DNA of 64,000 nucleotides from Sporosarcina sp. JAI121. Its GTDB lineage: Bacteria > Bacillota > Bacilli > Bacillales_A > Planococcaceae. The stretch covers positions 2,160,707-2,224,706 of the forward strand of contig NZ_JACCCL010000001.1 in the NCBI RefSeq assembly GCF_013408665.1, read 5' to 3'. Position 1 is the stretch's first letter. Each line of letters begins with the position of its first letter. The notes under the pieces were generated by a model, which was given only the letters and a program-made list of their open reading frames with translations, was not told the origin of the DNA and made no database searches. Positions 53,131-63,285 of this stretch are shown one piece after another. The translations under genes were made by a program, and so were the position numbers.

Positions 53131-53952
53131 ATGCTAACAAAAGAACAAACCCAAGCGATTGAATTACTTCAACATGAATGTGAGAAAACCGATGATATCA
53201 AATTAAAGTTAAATTGGGAGATGTTGCGCCGGAGAGATGACGAGCGGATGGATTTCTTTCATGAAGAAAACGGAGAGCTCGTCGCTTTTTTAGCATTATA
53301 CAGCTTCGGATCTACTGTAGAGGTTTGTGGAGTGGTTAAGCCTGGTGAAAGAAGAAAACGCCTCTTTTCTAACCTTTGGCAAGAAGCACTATCCACTATT
53401 AAAGAAAAGGGATTCAAAAAGATATTATTGAATGCCCCCTCCTCTTCGTTATCCGCTAAAGAATGGTTGGTGACCCAGCCGTGCGAGTATGTCTTTTCCG
53501 AGTTCCAAATGCACTGGAAGGAACAACTTCTCGAGAAAAGTGATGATATCCATTTGCGGAAATCAGAGCCCGAGGATTCGGATTTCGAGGTACAACTTGA
53601 TGTTCTCGCATTCGACGTGACTGAATCTGATGCACGCCTTCACAATGATCGTGTTAAAAACAGACCTGATGAATACCATTTCATCATTGAAGTGGCGAAG
53701 GAAGCAATCGGCAAAATACGCGTCAGCAGAATGGAAAAAGAAGCGTATATTTATGGATTTGCTGTGTTGCCGGAATTTCAAGGGAAAGGCTATGGCAGTA
53801 AAGCACTTCGAAACGTTGTTAAAAAAGAGCATGAAGCGGGTTGCACCATTCAACTGGAAGTGGAGACAAAAAACGATAACGCTCTTCGCCTATATGAATC
53901 CATTGGCTTCGTGTCAGTATCAGGCCAAGATTATTATTTGTGGAATGAATGA
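53131..53952 (+). CDS. Tandem GNAT-domain acetyltransferase
   Basis: A 273-residue protein with two GNAT folds. The N-terminal one has VEVCGVVKPGERRKRLFSNL (degenerate acetyl-CoA loop), and the C-terminal one has IYGFAVLPEFQGKGYGSKAL plus QLEVETKNDNALRLYESIGF, a full motif A and B. Only the second looks catalytic. The substrate is unknown. GGAGAG lies before the ATG. Confidence 0.85.
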   Translation: MLTKEQTQAIELLQHECEKTDDIKLKLNWEMLRRRDDERMDFFHEENGELVAFLALYSFGSTVEVCGVVKPGERRKRLFSNLWQEALSTIKEKGFKKILLNAPSSSLSAKEWLVTQPCEYVFSEFQMHWKEQLLEKSDDIHLRKSEPEDSDFEVQLDVLAFDVTESDARLHNDRVKNRPDEYHFIIEVAKEAIGKIRVSRMEKEAYIYGFAVLPEFQGKGYGSKALRNVVKKEHEAGCTIQLEVETKNDNALRLYESIGFVSVSGQDYYLWNE

Positions 53953-54039
53953 TGATTAACAAAAACAGCACGCCTTGCCTCGTTACTACCGAGGTAAAGC
54001 CCGCCTGTCATTTGTATACACTATATCTACGAATTAGGT

Positions 54040-54161
54040 GTCTTCAATATACTTGGAAAACTAGCGTTGGCGCCTTTTATGTGGTAGCCGAAGCGATAAG
54101 ACTGGCATCGGTTTTCTGCCTGGCTTATCGGTGGAGGCATCCACAAAGCGCCGTAGCGTTT
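54040..54161 (-). repeat. Family A palindromic repeat, full copy with right flank
   Basis: It contains GGCGCCTTTTATGTGGTAGC, GATAAGACTGGCATCGG, CCTGGCTTATCGGTGGAGGC and ATCCACAAAGCGCCG, matching the copy at 16369 directly. The flank TCAATATACTTGGAAAACTA is shared with the truncated copy at 16518. The gap 53953-54228 otherwise holds only a possible hairpin after the GNAT stop. Confidence 0.8.
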
Positions 54162-54228
54162 AGTATGAACAATCCTATGTCAACTTTTTAATAGCAGACT
54201 TTTTCAGGAGCCACTCAAATCCGCAATT

Positions 54229-54807
54229 TTACTTTCTATCTTCAAATTCTATTTTCGTTCCATCATTAAATCTGATTTCCATCTCAAACTCCGTATAATC
54301 ATTCGGTAAATCAAATGTGCTCATCACTTCTTGAATTGCGTCTGCCTTACTCGTCTGTTGAGTAATTGTTAACTGCTTCACCATTGGGTAAAGTTCATCG
54401 AACGCTTCCGTTCCCTTTTTCTTAACTTTATTAAGTGAATCCTCTATTTCCGCCTTTATTGAATTGTCACTGTTCTTTTCAAGTTCTGCTTCATATTCCT
54501 TATGATGATTCGCATAGTCAACCGATAATTCGAAGTCAACATACTCTAGATCATCCATCTTTTTTTGCATATCTTCCTGATTTGCTGCATTCATGTTTTT
54601 TTCAGTGTTTGCACTTTCGCTCCCCTGTGTCTCGTCTGTTGCAATTGTATCATTCGGTACAGTTGCACCATTTGTTTCCCCTTTATTAGTCTCATCTGTA
54701 ACAGGTTCGTCCACTGCCTTACCGTTATCCTTCTCAGCATTCCCGCATGCAACCAACACAAATGAAAATGCCATAGTCAAGATGAAAACAGAAATTTTCT
54801 TCATCAT
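54229..54807 (-). CDS. YusW-like lipoprotein
   Basis: A 192-residue lipoprotein (lipobox LVAC) with a Thr/Asn/Glu-rich low-complexity linker (about residues 25-75) and a C-terminal YusW-type domain: YVDFELSVDYANHHKEYEAE and the closing FEMEIRFNDGTKIEFE. B. subtilis YusW is secreted or membrane-attached with unknown role. The start is one of two adjacent ATGs (54807 or 54804) after AAGGAGG; the frame further upstream lacks a site. Confidence 0.78.
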   Translation of the reverse strand: MMKKISVFILTMAFSFVLVACGNAEKDNGKAVDEPVTDETNKGETNGATVPNDTIATDETQGSESANTEKNMNAANQEDMQKKMDDLEYVDFELSVDYANHHKEYEAELEKNSDNSIKAEIEDSLNKVKKKGTEAFDELYPMVKQLTITQQTSKADAIQEVMSTFDLPNDYTEFEMEIRFNDGTKIEFEDRK

Positions 54808-54942
54808 ATCAACCTCCTTATACAGTTCATTCCCCTTCGCTGAACTTTTACACATATAAATCATTTCTCTTAGGATTATCGCTAAATACCTGTTAGGATG
54901 GGAATGATATCAAGTACTATTTTCAGTAACGGAGGAATCCCG

Positions 54943-55239
54943 ATGAATGAATCGAACAAGCAAACAGTTGCTACACTTGCCTATATTTCGGTTGAACGAA
55001 TTATGGGTTGGTATGATCAAAAAACGAAGCGAACTGTACATAACATCCATTTATATACTGACTCAATTTCAACTTCAAAAAATGATTTTGGATTGGAACA
55101 TGTTCATGATATGTCCTACAAACCTTTCTCCAGCGGGAGCGGTTTCTTTTATTTACATACAAGCCAAGGAGTCTTCACATATGAAGTCGATACAGATCCG
55201 GCTAAGTTCATTCATGCCTATAAAAATCTGCGCGGATAA
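54943..55239 (+). CDS. Small hypothetical protein
   Basis: A 98-residue soluble protein: an N-terminal strand/helix (VATLAYISVERIMGWYDQ), a His-rich middle (DFGLEHVHDMSYKPF) and a beta-rich end (SGFFYLHTSQGVFTYEVD). The pattern could be a small PH-like fold, but I recognise no family. ATG 54943 has GGAGGAA upstream; the frame before it does not. It precedes the YflT-like gene by about 80 bases. Confidence 0.65.
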   Translation: MNESNKQTVATLAYISVERIMGWYDQKTKRTVHNIHLYTDSISTSKNDFGLEHVHDMSYKPFSSGSGFFYLHTSQGVFTYEVDTDPAKFIHAYKNLRG

Positions 55240-55320
55240 TCAATGCTCTCGATATTTTTGTTTAGTCTTCGCTTTTTGGAGGTACAGAAAGAAAGAGAAG
55301 ATAAAATGGAGGGATTTTTA

Positions 55321-55641
55321 ATGACTGTTAAAAAAACTGTTGAAAATGCCGTTCAGGCAAAGAAGGAAATCGAGGAATTGGTAACACAAGGTTATACTCA
55401 TGATGATATCTACGTTTTTGCACATGACAAAAAAAGGGGCGACCACATTACGGATGCCCTCGATACAGAAAAGGCGGGTATGAAAGAACAAGGTATCCTG
55501 GATAGCATGAAAAACATGTTTTCTTCCCGCGGTGATGAACTCCGAAGTAAAATGGAAGGTGCAGGCCTTTCCAAAGAAGAAGCCGCTGCTGCTGAAGAAG
55601 AACTTGACCAAGGTAAACTTGTTCTAATCGCAAAAAAATAA
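55321..55641 (+). CDS. General stress protein of the YflT/GSP17M family
   Basis: A 106-residue protein with the heat-induced YflT domain: NAVQAKKEIEELVTQGYTHDDIYVFAHDK at the start and a Glu/Ala-rich helical end (LSKEEAAAAEEELDQGKLVLIAK). In B. subtilis such genes belong to the sigma-B regulon; I did not find a clear sigma-B promoter here. ATG 55321 follows GGAGGG; upstream frame codons are not supported. Confidence 0.82.
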   Translation: MTVKKTVENAVQAKKEIEELVTQGYTHDDIYVFAHDKKRGDHITDALDTEKAGMKEQGILDSMKNMFSSRGDELRSKMEGAGLSKEEAAAAEEELDQGKLVLIAKK

Positions 55642-55656
55642 GTTACGAAAGCACAA

Positions 55657-55697
55657 AATCCGACTCCCCCTTAAGGGGGTCGGATGTTTTTTTGTAA
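55657..55697 (+). terminator. Terminator of the YflT-like gene
   Basis: ATCCGA pairs with TCGGAT and CCCCC with GGGGG across TTAA (bulged on the left arm); GTTTTTTTT follows. Confidence 0.85.
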
Positions 55698-55724
55698 TGC
55701 TTTCATTGGCATAACCACCCCCTT

Positions 55725-55747
55725 TTTCGATATGATGTATATCGAAA
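55725..55747 (+). promoter_or_regulatory. Inverted repeat upstream of the four-helix membrane gene
   Basis: TTTCGATAT (55725-55733) and ATATCGAAA (55739-55747) are exact complements with 5 bases between, 14 bases before the ATG and touching the GTAGGTGGG ribosome binding site. An operator or a translational control element. Confidence 0.5.
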
Positions 55748-55760
55748 GTAGGTGGGTATT

Positions 55761-57711
<1,951 letters not shown>

Positions 57712-57718
57712 CGGATTT

Positions 57719-57750
57719 AAAAGACGCATCCTAAATGGATGCGTCTTTTG
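57719..57750. terminator. Bidirectional terminator between tpl and rlmN
   Basis: AAAAGACGCATCC (57719-57731) pairs exactly with GGATGCGTCTTTT (57737-57749). Confidence 0.9.
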
Positions 57751-57767
57751 GTCAAATGTAGGTTCAA

Positions 57768-58832
57768 TTAGATAGTTTCGTTTTTCTTAATCTGCTTGCT
57801 TCTCAACTGCCCGCAAGCTGCGTCGATGTCGGTTCCTTGTTCATGACGAACGCCGCAATTGATGCCTTTTTTCTTAAGTGTTTCGTAAAATGCTTTAATC
57901 GCTTCCGGGGTACTACGGCGATATTGATCGTGTTCATCAACCGGGTTATACGGAATTAAATTCACATACGACAGGTGTCGTTTGTTTTCTAGAAGCTTCG
58001 CAAGTTGCTGAGCTTCCGCAACATGGTCATTCACATCTTGCAACATAATATATTCAAACGTAATCCTACGGTTTTTCGATTCCAAATAATAATCGATTGC
58101 ATCCATCAACTTTTCGATCGGGAATGCTTTGTTGATTTTCATGATGCGGGTACGAAGTTCATTATTTGGCGCATGTAAGGAAACCGCTAAGTTGATTTGG
58201 ATATTCTCATCCGCAAATTCTTTGATTTTATGTGTAAGTCCGCTCGTAGAAACGGTAATATGTCGCGCACCGATTGAAAGTCCGTTTTGATCGTTTATGA
58301 CACGAAGGAAATCCATCAAGTTGTTATAGTTATCGAAAGGTTCGCCGATTCCCATGACTACAATATGGCTAACACGCTCATTTAGCTCTTTTGCGTCAAG
58401 ATGAAATTGCACTTTCATGATTTGTTCCACGATTTCCCCCGCGTCCAAATCACGGTTTTTTTTCAATAATCCACTTGCACAGAAACTGCAGCCGATATTG
58501 CATCCGACCTGCGTAGTAACACAGACCGAGTAACCGTATGCAAACTTCATCAACACCGTCTCGATTAAGTTGCCGTCCTGCATTTTGAATAGGAACTTGA
58601 TTGTTCCATCCGCAGATTCCTGCTTAACCGACTGCTCAAGCGTTTGAATTGCAAAGTTATCTTCCAAAAGTTGAATACACTCTTTACTAATATTTTTCAT
58701 GTCTGCAAAGTTGGTTACCCGTTTTTTATAGAGCCAGTCCCAAATTTGTGCAGCACGGAATTTTTTTTGTCCTCGTTCCATTATCCATTCTGTCAGCTGT
58801 TCTATAGTCAGCCCATATATTGATTTCTTCAT
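57768..58832 (-). CDS. rlmN: Dual-specificity RNA methyltransferase RlmN
   Basis: A 354-residue radical-SAM enzyme that methylates C2 of A2503 in 23S rRNA and A37 in some tRNAs. The cluster cysteines are 111, 115 and 118 ([11 protein letters not shown]), the methyl-carrying Cys is near 340 ([12 protein letters not shown]), and HITVSTSG and VSLHAPN are typical. The insert after CAS reads GLLKKNRDL, as in Lactobacillales/B. cereus second-type RlmN, instead of TLGGLKRNL of B. subtilis RlmN, and the gene is not in the fmt-rsmB-prpC-prkC cluster. It may be a second rlmN in this genome. It lacks the features of Cfr. Confidence 0.9.
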   Translation of the reverse strand: MKKSIYGLTIEQLTEWIMERGQKKFRAAQIWDWLYKKRVTNFADMKNISKECIQLLEDNFAIQTLEQSVKQESADGTIKFLFKMQDGNLIETVLMKFAYGYSVCVTTQVGCNIGCSFCASGLLKKNRDLDAGEIVEQIMKVQFHLDAKELNERVSHIVVMGIGEPFDNYNNLMDFLRVINDQNGLSIGARHITVSTSGLTHKIKEFADENIQINLAVSLHAPNNELRTRIMKINKAFPIEKLMDAIDYYLESKNRRITFEYIMLQDVNDHVAEAQQLAKLLENKRHLSYVNLIPYNPVDEHDQYRRSTPEAIKAFYETLKKKGINCGVRHEQGTDIDAACGQLRSKQIKKNETI

Positions 58833-58999
58833 TAGTTATCCTCATTTCAAAAAATGCAATTCACATATTATACTACAGTAAATCGGATAATGGAACAACT
58901 AATTTAATCAACAAGGTCTATATATATTCCCTTATTAATACCACAAAAGAGCCTATGATCAGGCATTTCATTTCTAACCAACATGTCCTTTTTCCTATA

Positions 59000-59045
59000 A
59001 AAAAAGACAAGCCATCTCCATATTCTTCGGAGGATGGCTTGTCTT
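59000..59045 (-). terminator. Terminator of the 59-residue membrane gene (and possibly of the his operon)
   Basis: AAGACAAGCCATC (59004-59016) pairs with GATGGCTTGTCTT (59033-59045); TTTTTTTAT follows on the minus strand. No terminator is visible between hisC and the small gene. Confidence 0.88.
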
Positions 59046-59066
59046 CAATCAGTTCTAATTCAGGTT

Positions 59067-59246
59067 TCACCGTATATCAGTTTTCGTTGCTTTTTCTTTT
59101 TTGATCTTCATCACAAACGTTAAAATATTCAATAATGCAAGCACCGTGAAAAAGATTCCAAAACCGATTTGTCCGTCCGCAAATCGCGTGAATGCGAAAT
59201 AACCCATGAATGCTATAAGTGCAAGATCGATGTATTTAGATCCCAT
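59067..59246 (-). CDS. 59-residue small membrane protein
   Basis: ATG 59246 has GAGGGGG eight bases upstream. The frame encodes 59 residues with two hydrophobic helices (IDLALIAFMGYFAFTRF and GFGIFFTVLALLNILTFVM), separated by ADGQ and ending in a Lys-rich tail (KIKKEKATK), then TGA at 59067 and a strong terminator. The codons, start site and terminator make this a convincing real gene. It lies 80 bases after hisC and may be read from the his operon. I do not recognise a named family. Confidence 0.78.
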   Translation of the reverse strand: MGSKYIDLALIAFMGYFAFTRFADGQIGFGIFFTVLALLNILTFVMKIKKEKATKTDIR

Positions 59247-59327
59247 GCAAAAAACCCCCTCGTTTACACAAGTATATCAGTTTCAGTGCACTTTTCATTC
59301 ATTCATTTCGTAAACGGATCTGATAGT

Positions 59328-60389
59328 TTAGTACGACTTGATTATTTCACTTAATTTCACAACTAATCCTTCCATCTGCTCGTCTGTGCCTATTGTTATG
59401 CGTAAAAAGTTGCTGATTCCCGGTTTATTAAAATACCTGACGAGTATGCCCTCTTTTTTCAATTCATTGTACAGGAATTCTGCAGGCACCATTTCATGCG
59501 AGGCGAAAACAAAGTTCGCTTGTGAAGGAAGGACATTGAAACTGAGCAGTTGCAAGGCCTCTTTCGTTTTTTCACGTGTCGTGATGATTTTTTCCACCGT
59601 CTCTTTAAAATATGCATCGTCCTCAAACGCGGCCTTAGCACCGACCAATGCAAGCCGGTCCAGCGTATAGGAGTTGAAAGAATCTTTGATGCGGATTAAG
59701 GCGTCAATCAACGAAGGGGCTCCCATTGCAAAACCGACGCGTAAACCGGCCAACGAGCGTGATTTGGATGTCGTCTGGATAACGAGCAAATTATCGTATT
59801 TCCGGATTAGTTCCGTCGCAGATTTCGAAGCAAAATCGATATATGCTTCATCAATGATAACAACATTGTCGGGATTATTTTTCACGATCTCTTCAATCTG
59901 TTCTAGTTCAGCATAGACACTCGTCGGAGCATTCGGATTTGGCAAGATGACGCCGCCCTCTGAATGAAAGTATTTGTGGATTGGCAATGTGAAATCCGCA
60001 TTTAATGGAACTTCTTCATAAGCGATATCGAACAGCTTCGCATACACGGGATAAAAACTGTATGTAACATCGGGGAACCGTATTGGATTACCGGGTTCAA
60101 AAAATGCCATGAAAGAGAATGCCAGCACTTCATCAGAACCGTTTCCAACAAATACTTCTTCTGTAGAAAGCCCGTATTGTCGCCCGATTTTTTCGCGCAA
60201 TTCACTTGCTGTCGGTGATGGATACAATTGAAGATTACGCCCCATCTCCTGCTGGATTGCAGCTGTCACTTTCAGGCTTGGAGGGTATGGATTTTCATTC
60301 GTATTCAGTTTCACAATATCCTTTTGCTCGACCTGCTCGCCAGGAACGTAGGGGTCAGTCCGTTTCACCATGGAACTCCAAAATTTACT
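59328..60389 (-). CDS. hisC: Histidinol-phosphate aminotransferase
   Basis: A 353-residue PLP aminotransferase: [11 protein letters not shown] near the start, [46 protein letters not shown] and the PLP lysine in [16 protein letters not shown]. Its position as the last gene of the his operon supports HisC over an aromatic aminotransferase, though Bacillus HisC does both. ATG 60389 overlaps the hisIE stop; the longer frame upstream is shadow. Confidence 0.92.
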   Translation of the reverse strand, partial: SKFWSSMVKRTDPYVPGEQVEQKDIVKLNTNENPYPPSLKVTAAIQQEMGRNLQLYPSPTASELREKIGRQYGLSTEEVFVGNGSDEVLAFSFMAFFEPGNPIRFPDVTYSFYPVYAKLFDIAYEEVPLNADFTLPIHKYFHSEGGVILPNPNAPTSVYAELEQIEEIVKNNPDNVVIIDEAYIDFASKSATELIRKYDNLLVIQTTSKSRSLAGLRVGFAMGAPSLIDALIRIKDSFNSYTLDRLALVGAKAAFEDDAYFKETVEKIITTREKTKEALQLLSFNVLPSQANFVFASHEMVPAEFLYNELKKEGILVRYFNKPGISNFLRITIGTDEQMEGLVVKLSEIIKSY

Positions 60390-61032
60390 CATCCCGTGGC
60401 ACTTCACTTTTAGGACGTCTTTTTCGCAATTCGTTTTTGACATCCTCAACGCTGACATCCAATTCTTCCATCAGCACAAGAGAGTGATAGGTCAAATCCG
60501 CCAACTCGCTTGTCACTTCGGCTTTATCCCGATTTTTTGCGCCTATGACGACTTCTGTTGTTTCTTCCCCGACTTTCTTCAGGATTTTATCCAACCCTTC
60601 ACGGAACAAATAGGTTGTATATGACCCTTCAACAGGGTTTGCACGTCGATTTTTTATTTCATCCGTTATTTCATGGACAATTGAGCGGGTAGGTACGGCC
60701 CCATCGAAAATCTGGTTATGGAAACAAGTCACTTCTCCAGTATGGCAAGCCGGACCCACAGGCGTCACTTGTATTAAAATTGAATCGTTATCACAGTCGA
60801 GTGAAAGGTTGTTCACAATTTGCCGATTGCCCGATGTTGCGCCTTTGTTCCACAATTCCTGCCTGGATCGGCTGTAAAACCACGTCTCTTTCGTATCTAA
60901 CGTCTTTTGCAATGCTTCCTTATTCATATATGCGAGCATCAGTACATTCCCCGTCCGATCGTCTTGGACAATTGCAGGAATTAGTCCTTTTTCGTCAAAT
61001 GAAAGGGTATCGATTTGAATTGTCATGATCAT
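60385..61032 (-). CDS. hisIE: Bifunctional phosphoribosyl-AMP cyclohydrolase / phosphoribosyl-ATP pyrophosphatase
   Basis: A 215-residue fusion. The HisI part (1-110) has [36 protein letters not shown] and metal ligands in [11 protein letters not shown] and CHTGEVTCF. The HisE part (115-215) has [24 protein letters not shown] and [12 protein letters not shown]. Catalyses steps 2 and 3 of histidine synthesis. The ATG overlaps the hisF stop; a second Met (61026) is possible. Confidence 0.95.
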   Translation of the reverse strand: MIMTIQIDTLSFDEKGLIPAIVQDDRTGNVLMLAYMNKEALQKTLDTKETWFYSRSRQELWNKGATSGNRQIVNNLSLDCDNDSILIQVTPVGPACHTGEVTCFHNQIFDGAVPTRSIVHEITDEIKNRRANPVEGSYTTYLFREGLDKILKKVGEETTEVVIGAKNRDKAEVTSELADLTYHSLVLMEELDVSVEDVKNELRKRRPKSEVPRDE

Positions 61033-61790
61033 TCATTCCCAACAGGTATATTTTTTGCTGCCAAATATGTTTTCAACTCTCCGATGTTGATATCTTCGAA
61101 ATGGAAGACCGATGCCGCAAGTGCCGCGTCGGCTTTCCCTTCAGTCAATACCGTTTGGAAGTGTTCAGGCGTTCCTGCTCCGCCACTCGCAATGACAGGG
61201 ATACTGACTGCTTCTGCGATAGCTCTTGTCAACTCGAGATTATAGCCATCTTTTACGCCATCTTCCCCAATACTATTGACAACCAGTTCGCCTGCACCCC
61301 ATTTTTCAGCCTGCTTCGCCCATTCGATGGCGTCTGTTCCGGTGTCTTTCATACCGCCGTTTGAAAAGACAGACCATTTTGAGGGTCCCACTTCATTAAC
61401 ATCCATCGATAGAATGATGCGTTCAGAACCGAATTTTTTCGCTGCTTCTTCAATTAAAGTCGGATCGCTGAGCGCTGCACTGTTGATGGAAACTTTATCC
61501 CCTCCGGCATCGAACACCTTCTGAATATCTTCTAGAGTTCGAATTCCCCCGCCGACAATAAATGGTACAGGTACTTCTTTTGCGATTTCCGCAATAAGGT
61601 CCAGGAACATCGCACGGTTTTTCGTTGAAGCGGCAATGTCGTAAAATACAAGTTCATCTGCACCGTCAGCTACATATTTTTTCGCTAATGTAAGCGGATC
61701 TGCAACTTCCTTAACTTCCAAAAACTTTTTCCCTTTGACGACTTTACCGTTATCGAAATCCAGACATGGAATGATCCGTTTACTCGTCAT
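61029..61790 (-). CDS. hisF: Imidazole glycerol phosphate synthase cyclase subunit, divergent
   Basis: A 253-residue TIM barrel. Core HisF residues are kept: Arg5, Asp11, Lys19, Glu46, Lys99, Asp130 (SMDVNE) and Asp177 (GEDGV), so cyclase activity and the ammonia gate (Arg5/Glu46/Lys99/Glu168) look possible. Several usual positions differ: strand 1 loop [18 protein letters not shown] instead of CLDVKDGRVVKGVNF, and [14 protein letters not shown] where most HisF have LLTSxDxDGTKxGYD (Thr to Asn172, Asp to Gly175, Thr to Val179). Its partner hisH is not in the operon. Overlaps hisA and hisIE by 4 bases on each side. Confidence 0.88.
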   Translation of the reverse strand: MTSKRIIPCLDFDNGKVVKGKKFLEVKEVADPLTLAKKYVADGADELVFYDIAASTKNRAMFLDLIAEIAKEVPVPFIVGGGIRTLEDIQKVFDAGGDKVSINSAALSDPTLIEEAAKKFGSERIILSMDVNEVGPSKWSVFSNGGMKDTGTDAIEWAKQAEKWGAGELVVNSIGEDGVKDGYNLELTRAIAEAVSIPVIASGGAGTPEHFQTVLTEGKADAALAASVFHFEDINIGELKTYLAAKNIPVGNE

Positions 61791-62503
61791 GCTCGTTGTC
61801 CCCCCAGTATTTTTTCCAAAGATAATTTACCGTCATATAAAGCCTTACCGATAATTGCCCCATATAAATCGAGCTCTTTTAACTGAACGATATCCTCTTC
61901 TGTAGAAACTCCGCCTGAAGCAACAATATCAATGGAAGACGCTTTGTCCATCATTTCCAGTTCATGAAAATTGGGACCTTGCATCATCCCGTCTTTCATG
62001 ATGTCCGTATATATGACTGTTTTCACACCCACCGCTTCCAGTTCACGCAATAAGTCTACCGCTGATACATCACTCGTTTCCGTCCAGCCGTCCGTTGCAA
62101 CGAAACCTTTTCTCGCGTCGATGGACACTGCAATTTTCTCGCCATACTTTTCAACAGCTTCCTTTAGAAACGGTTTATCCTGTATCGCTGCTGTTCCGAT
62201 GATCACCCGGCTTACACCCGCTTCAATATGTGCGTCGATGATTTCCATCGTTCGGATTCCGCCGCCGACTTGCACAGGTATCGAAACACTCTTGGCAATC
62301 GCCTGGATTGCGTCACGATTCAAGGAGTTACCTGTTTTAGCACCATCCAAATCGACGACGTGAATATATTCGGCACCTTGCTTTTCCCATTCCTTCGCCA
62401 TCGCAGTCGGTGAATCATTGTAGATGATTTCCTGATTATAATCGCCCTGTATTAACCGAACACATTTTCCATCACGAATATCGATCGCTGGAAATAAAAT
62501 CAT
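61787..62503 (-). CDS. hisA: Phosphoribosylformimino-5-aminoimidazole carboxamide ribotide isomerase
   Basis: A 238-residue TIM barrel with MILFPAIDIRDGKCVRLIQGD, the HVVDLDGAKTG strand, VQVGGGIRTME, SIDARKGFVATDGW and YTDIMKDGMMQGPN; all are normal for HisA. ATG 62503 has AAAGGGGGA nine bases upstream. The open frame further upstream (to 62584) runs into the family A repeat and is not coding. Confidence 0.94.
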   Translation of the reverse strand: MILFPAIDIRDGKCVRLIQGDYNQEIIYNDSPTAMAKEWEKQGAEYIHVVDLDGAKTGNSLNRDAIQAIAKSVSIPVQVGGGIRTMEIIDAHIEAGVSRVIIGTAAIQDKPFLKEAVEKYGEKIAVSIDARKGFVATDGWTETSDVSAVDLLRELEAVGVKTVIYTDIMKDGMMQGPNFHELEMMDKASSIDIVASGGVSTEEDIVQLKELDLYGAIIGKALYDGKLSLEKILGGQRA

Positions 62504-62544
62504 GATAGTTCCCCCTTTTAATAATGTATAAAAATAAAGATTTC

Positions 62545-62648
62545 CACTGAATCCGCTGCGACGCTCGGGGATGCCTCCCGCCATAAGCCAGACAACTTCG
62601 TCATCAGTCTTATGGCTTCGGCTCCCCCTTATAAGACGCCTTCAATCT
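62545..62648 (+). repeat. Family A palindromic repeat, full copy, in place of hisH
   Basis: ATCCGCTGCGACGCTCGGGG, ATGCCTCCCGCCATAAGCC, CATCAGTCTTATGGCTTCGG and CTCCCCCTTATAAGACGCC in order. It lies in the 197-bp gap between hisB and hisA, where hisH is found in Bacillus his operons. Confidence 0.8.
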
Positions 62649-62700
62649 GTTTATTTAGGTATTCATTTGTTCAATTATATAGGTGCTAAAAGAAATATTC

Positions 62701-63285
62701 TTATAGCATTCCCTTCGTTGATGGAATTCCTTTTACATCCGGATTGATTGCACTCGCTACACGCAATGCACGTCCGAATCCTTTGAAAATTGATTCGATA
62801 ATATGGTGACTATTTTTACCATACTGTAAATTAATATGCAATGTCACTTTCGCATGGCTTGTGAACGCTTGGAAAAATTCTTCGACCAGCTCTGTATCGA
62901 ATTCCCCTACTTTATCTTTTAAACCGTCTACGTTATAGACGAAAAACGGACGCCCGCTAATATCAATGGAAACTGTCGATAACGCTTCATCCATCGGTGT
63001 CGACACCGTCGCGTAGCGCTCGATGCCTTCCTTCGTACCAATACTCTCATAGAAAGCCTGTCCCAAGGCTATGCCGATATCTTCGACGGAGTGATGCTGA
63101 TCCACTTCGATGTCTCCATCACAATCGACCGTCAAATCGAATCGACCATGATTGGTGAACAACGTCAACATGTGATCCAGAAAGCCGACACTTGTTTTTA
63201 TAATTGATTTTCCGCTGCCATCAATCGCAAAGTCCAATTCAATCTTCGTCTCTGCTGTCTGTCTTGAAATCGATTTACTTCGCAT
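62701..63285 (-). CDS. hisB: Imidazoleglycerol-phosphate dehydratase
   Basis: A 194-residue monofunctional HisB. Metal-site motifs are present: VGFLDHMLTLFTNHG, DQHHSVEDIGIALGQAF, and HVTLHINLQYGKNSHHIIES-like residues at the C-terminal half (TLHINLQYGKNSHHIIE). No phosphatase domain, as usual in Bacillus. ATG 63285 has AAAGGCGG upstream and overlaps the end of hisD. Confidence 0.95.
   Translation of the reverse strand: MRSKSISRQTAETKIELDFAIDGSGKSIIKTSVGFLDHMLTLFTNHGRFDLTVDCDGDIEVDQHHSVEDIGIALGQAFYESIGTKEGIERYATVSTPMDEALSTVSIDISGRPFFVYNVDGLKDKVGEFDTELVEEFFQAFTSHAKVTLHINLQYGKNSHHIIESIFKGFGRALRVASAINPDVKGIPSTKGML

Noticed and set aside
57768..58832. Cfr-type resistance methyltransferase
   Set aside because: The sequence around the cluster, the VSLHAPN and the C-terminal DAACGQL context follow RlmN, not Cfr.
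62504..62584. N-terminal extension of hisA
   Set aside because: It reads into the family A repeat; MILFPAID at 62503 is the normal HisA start.
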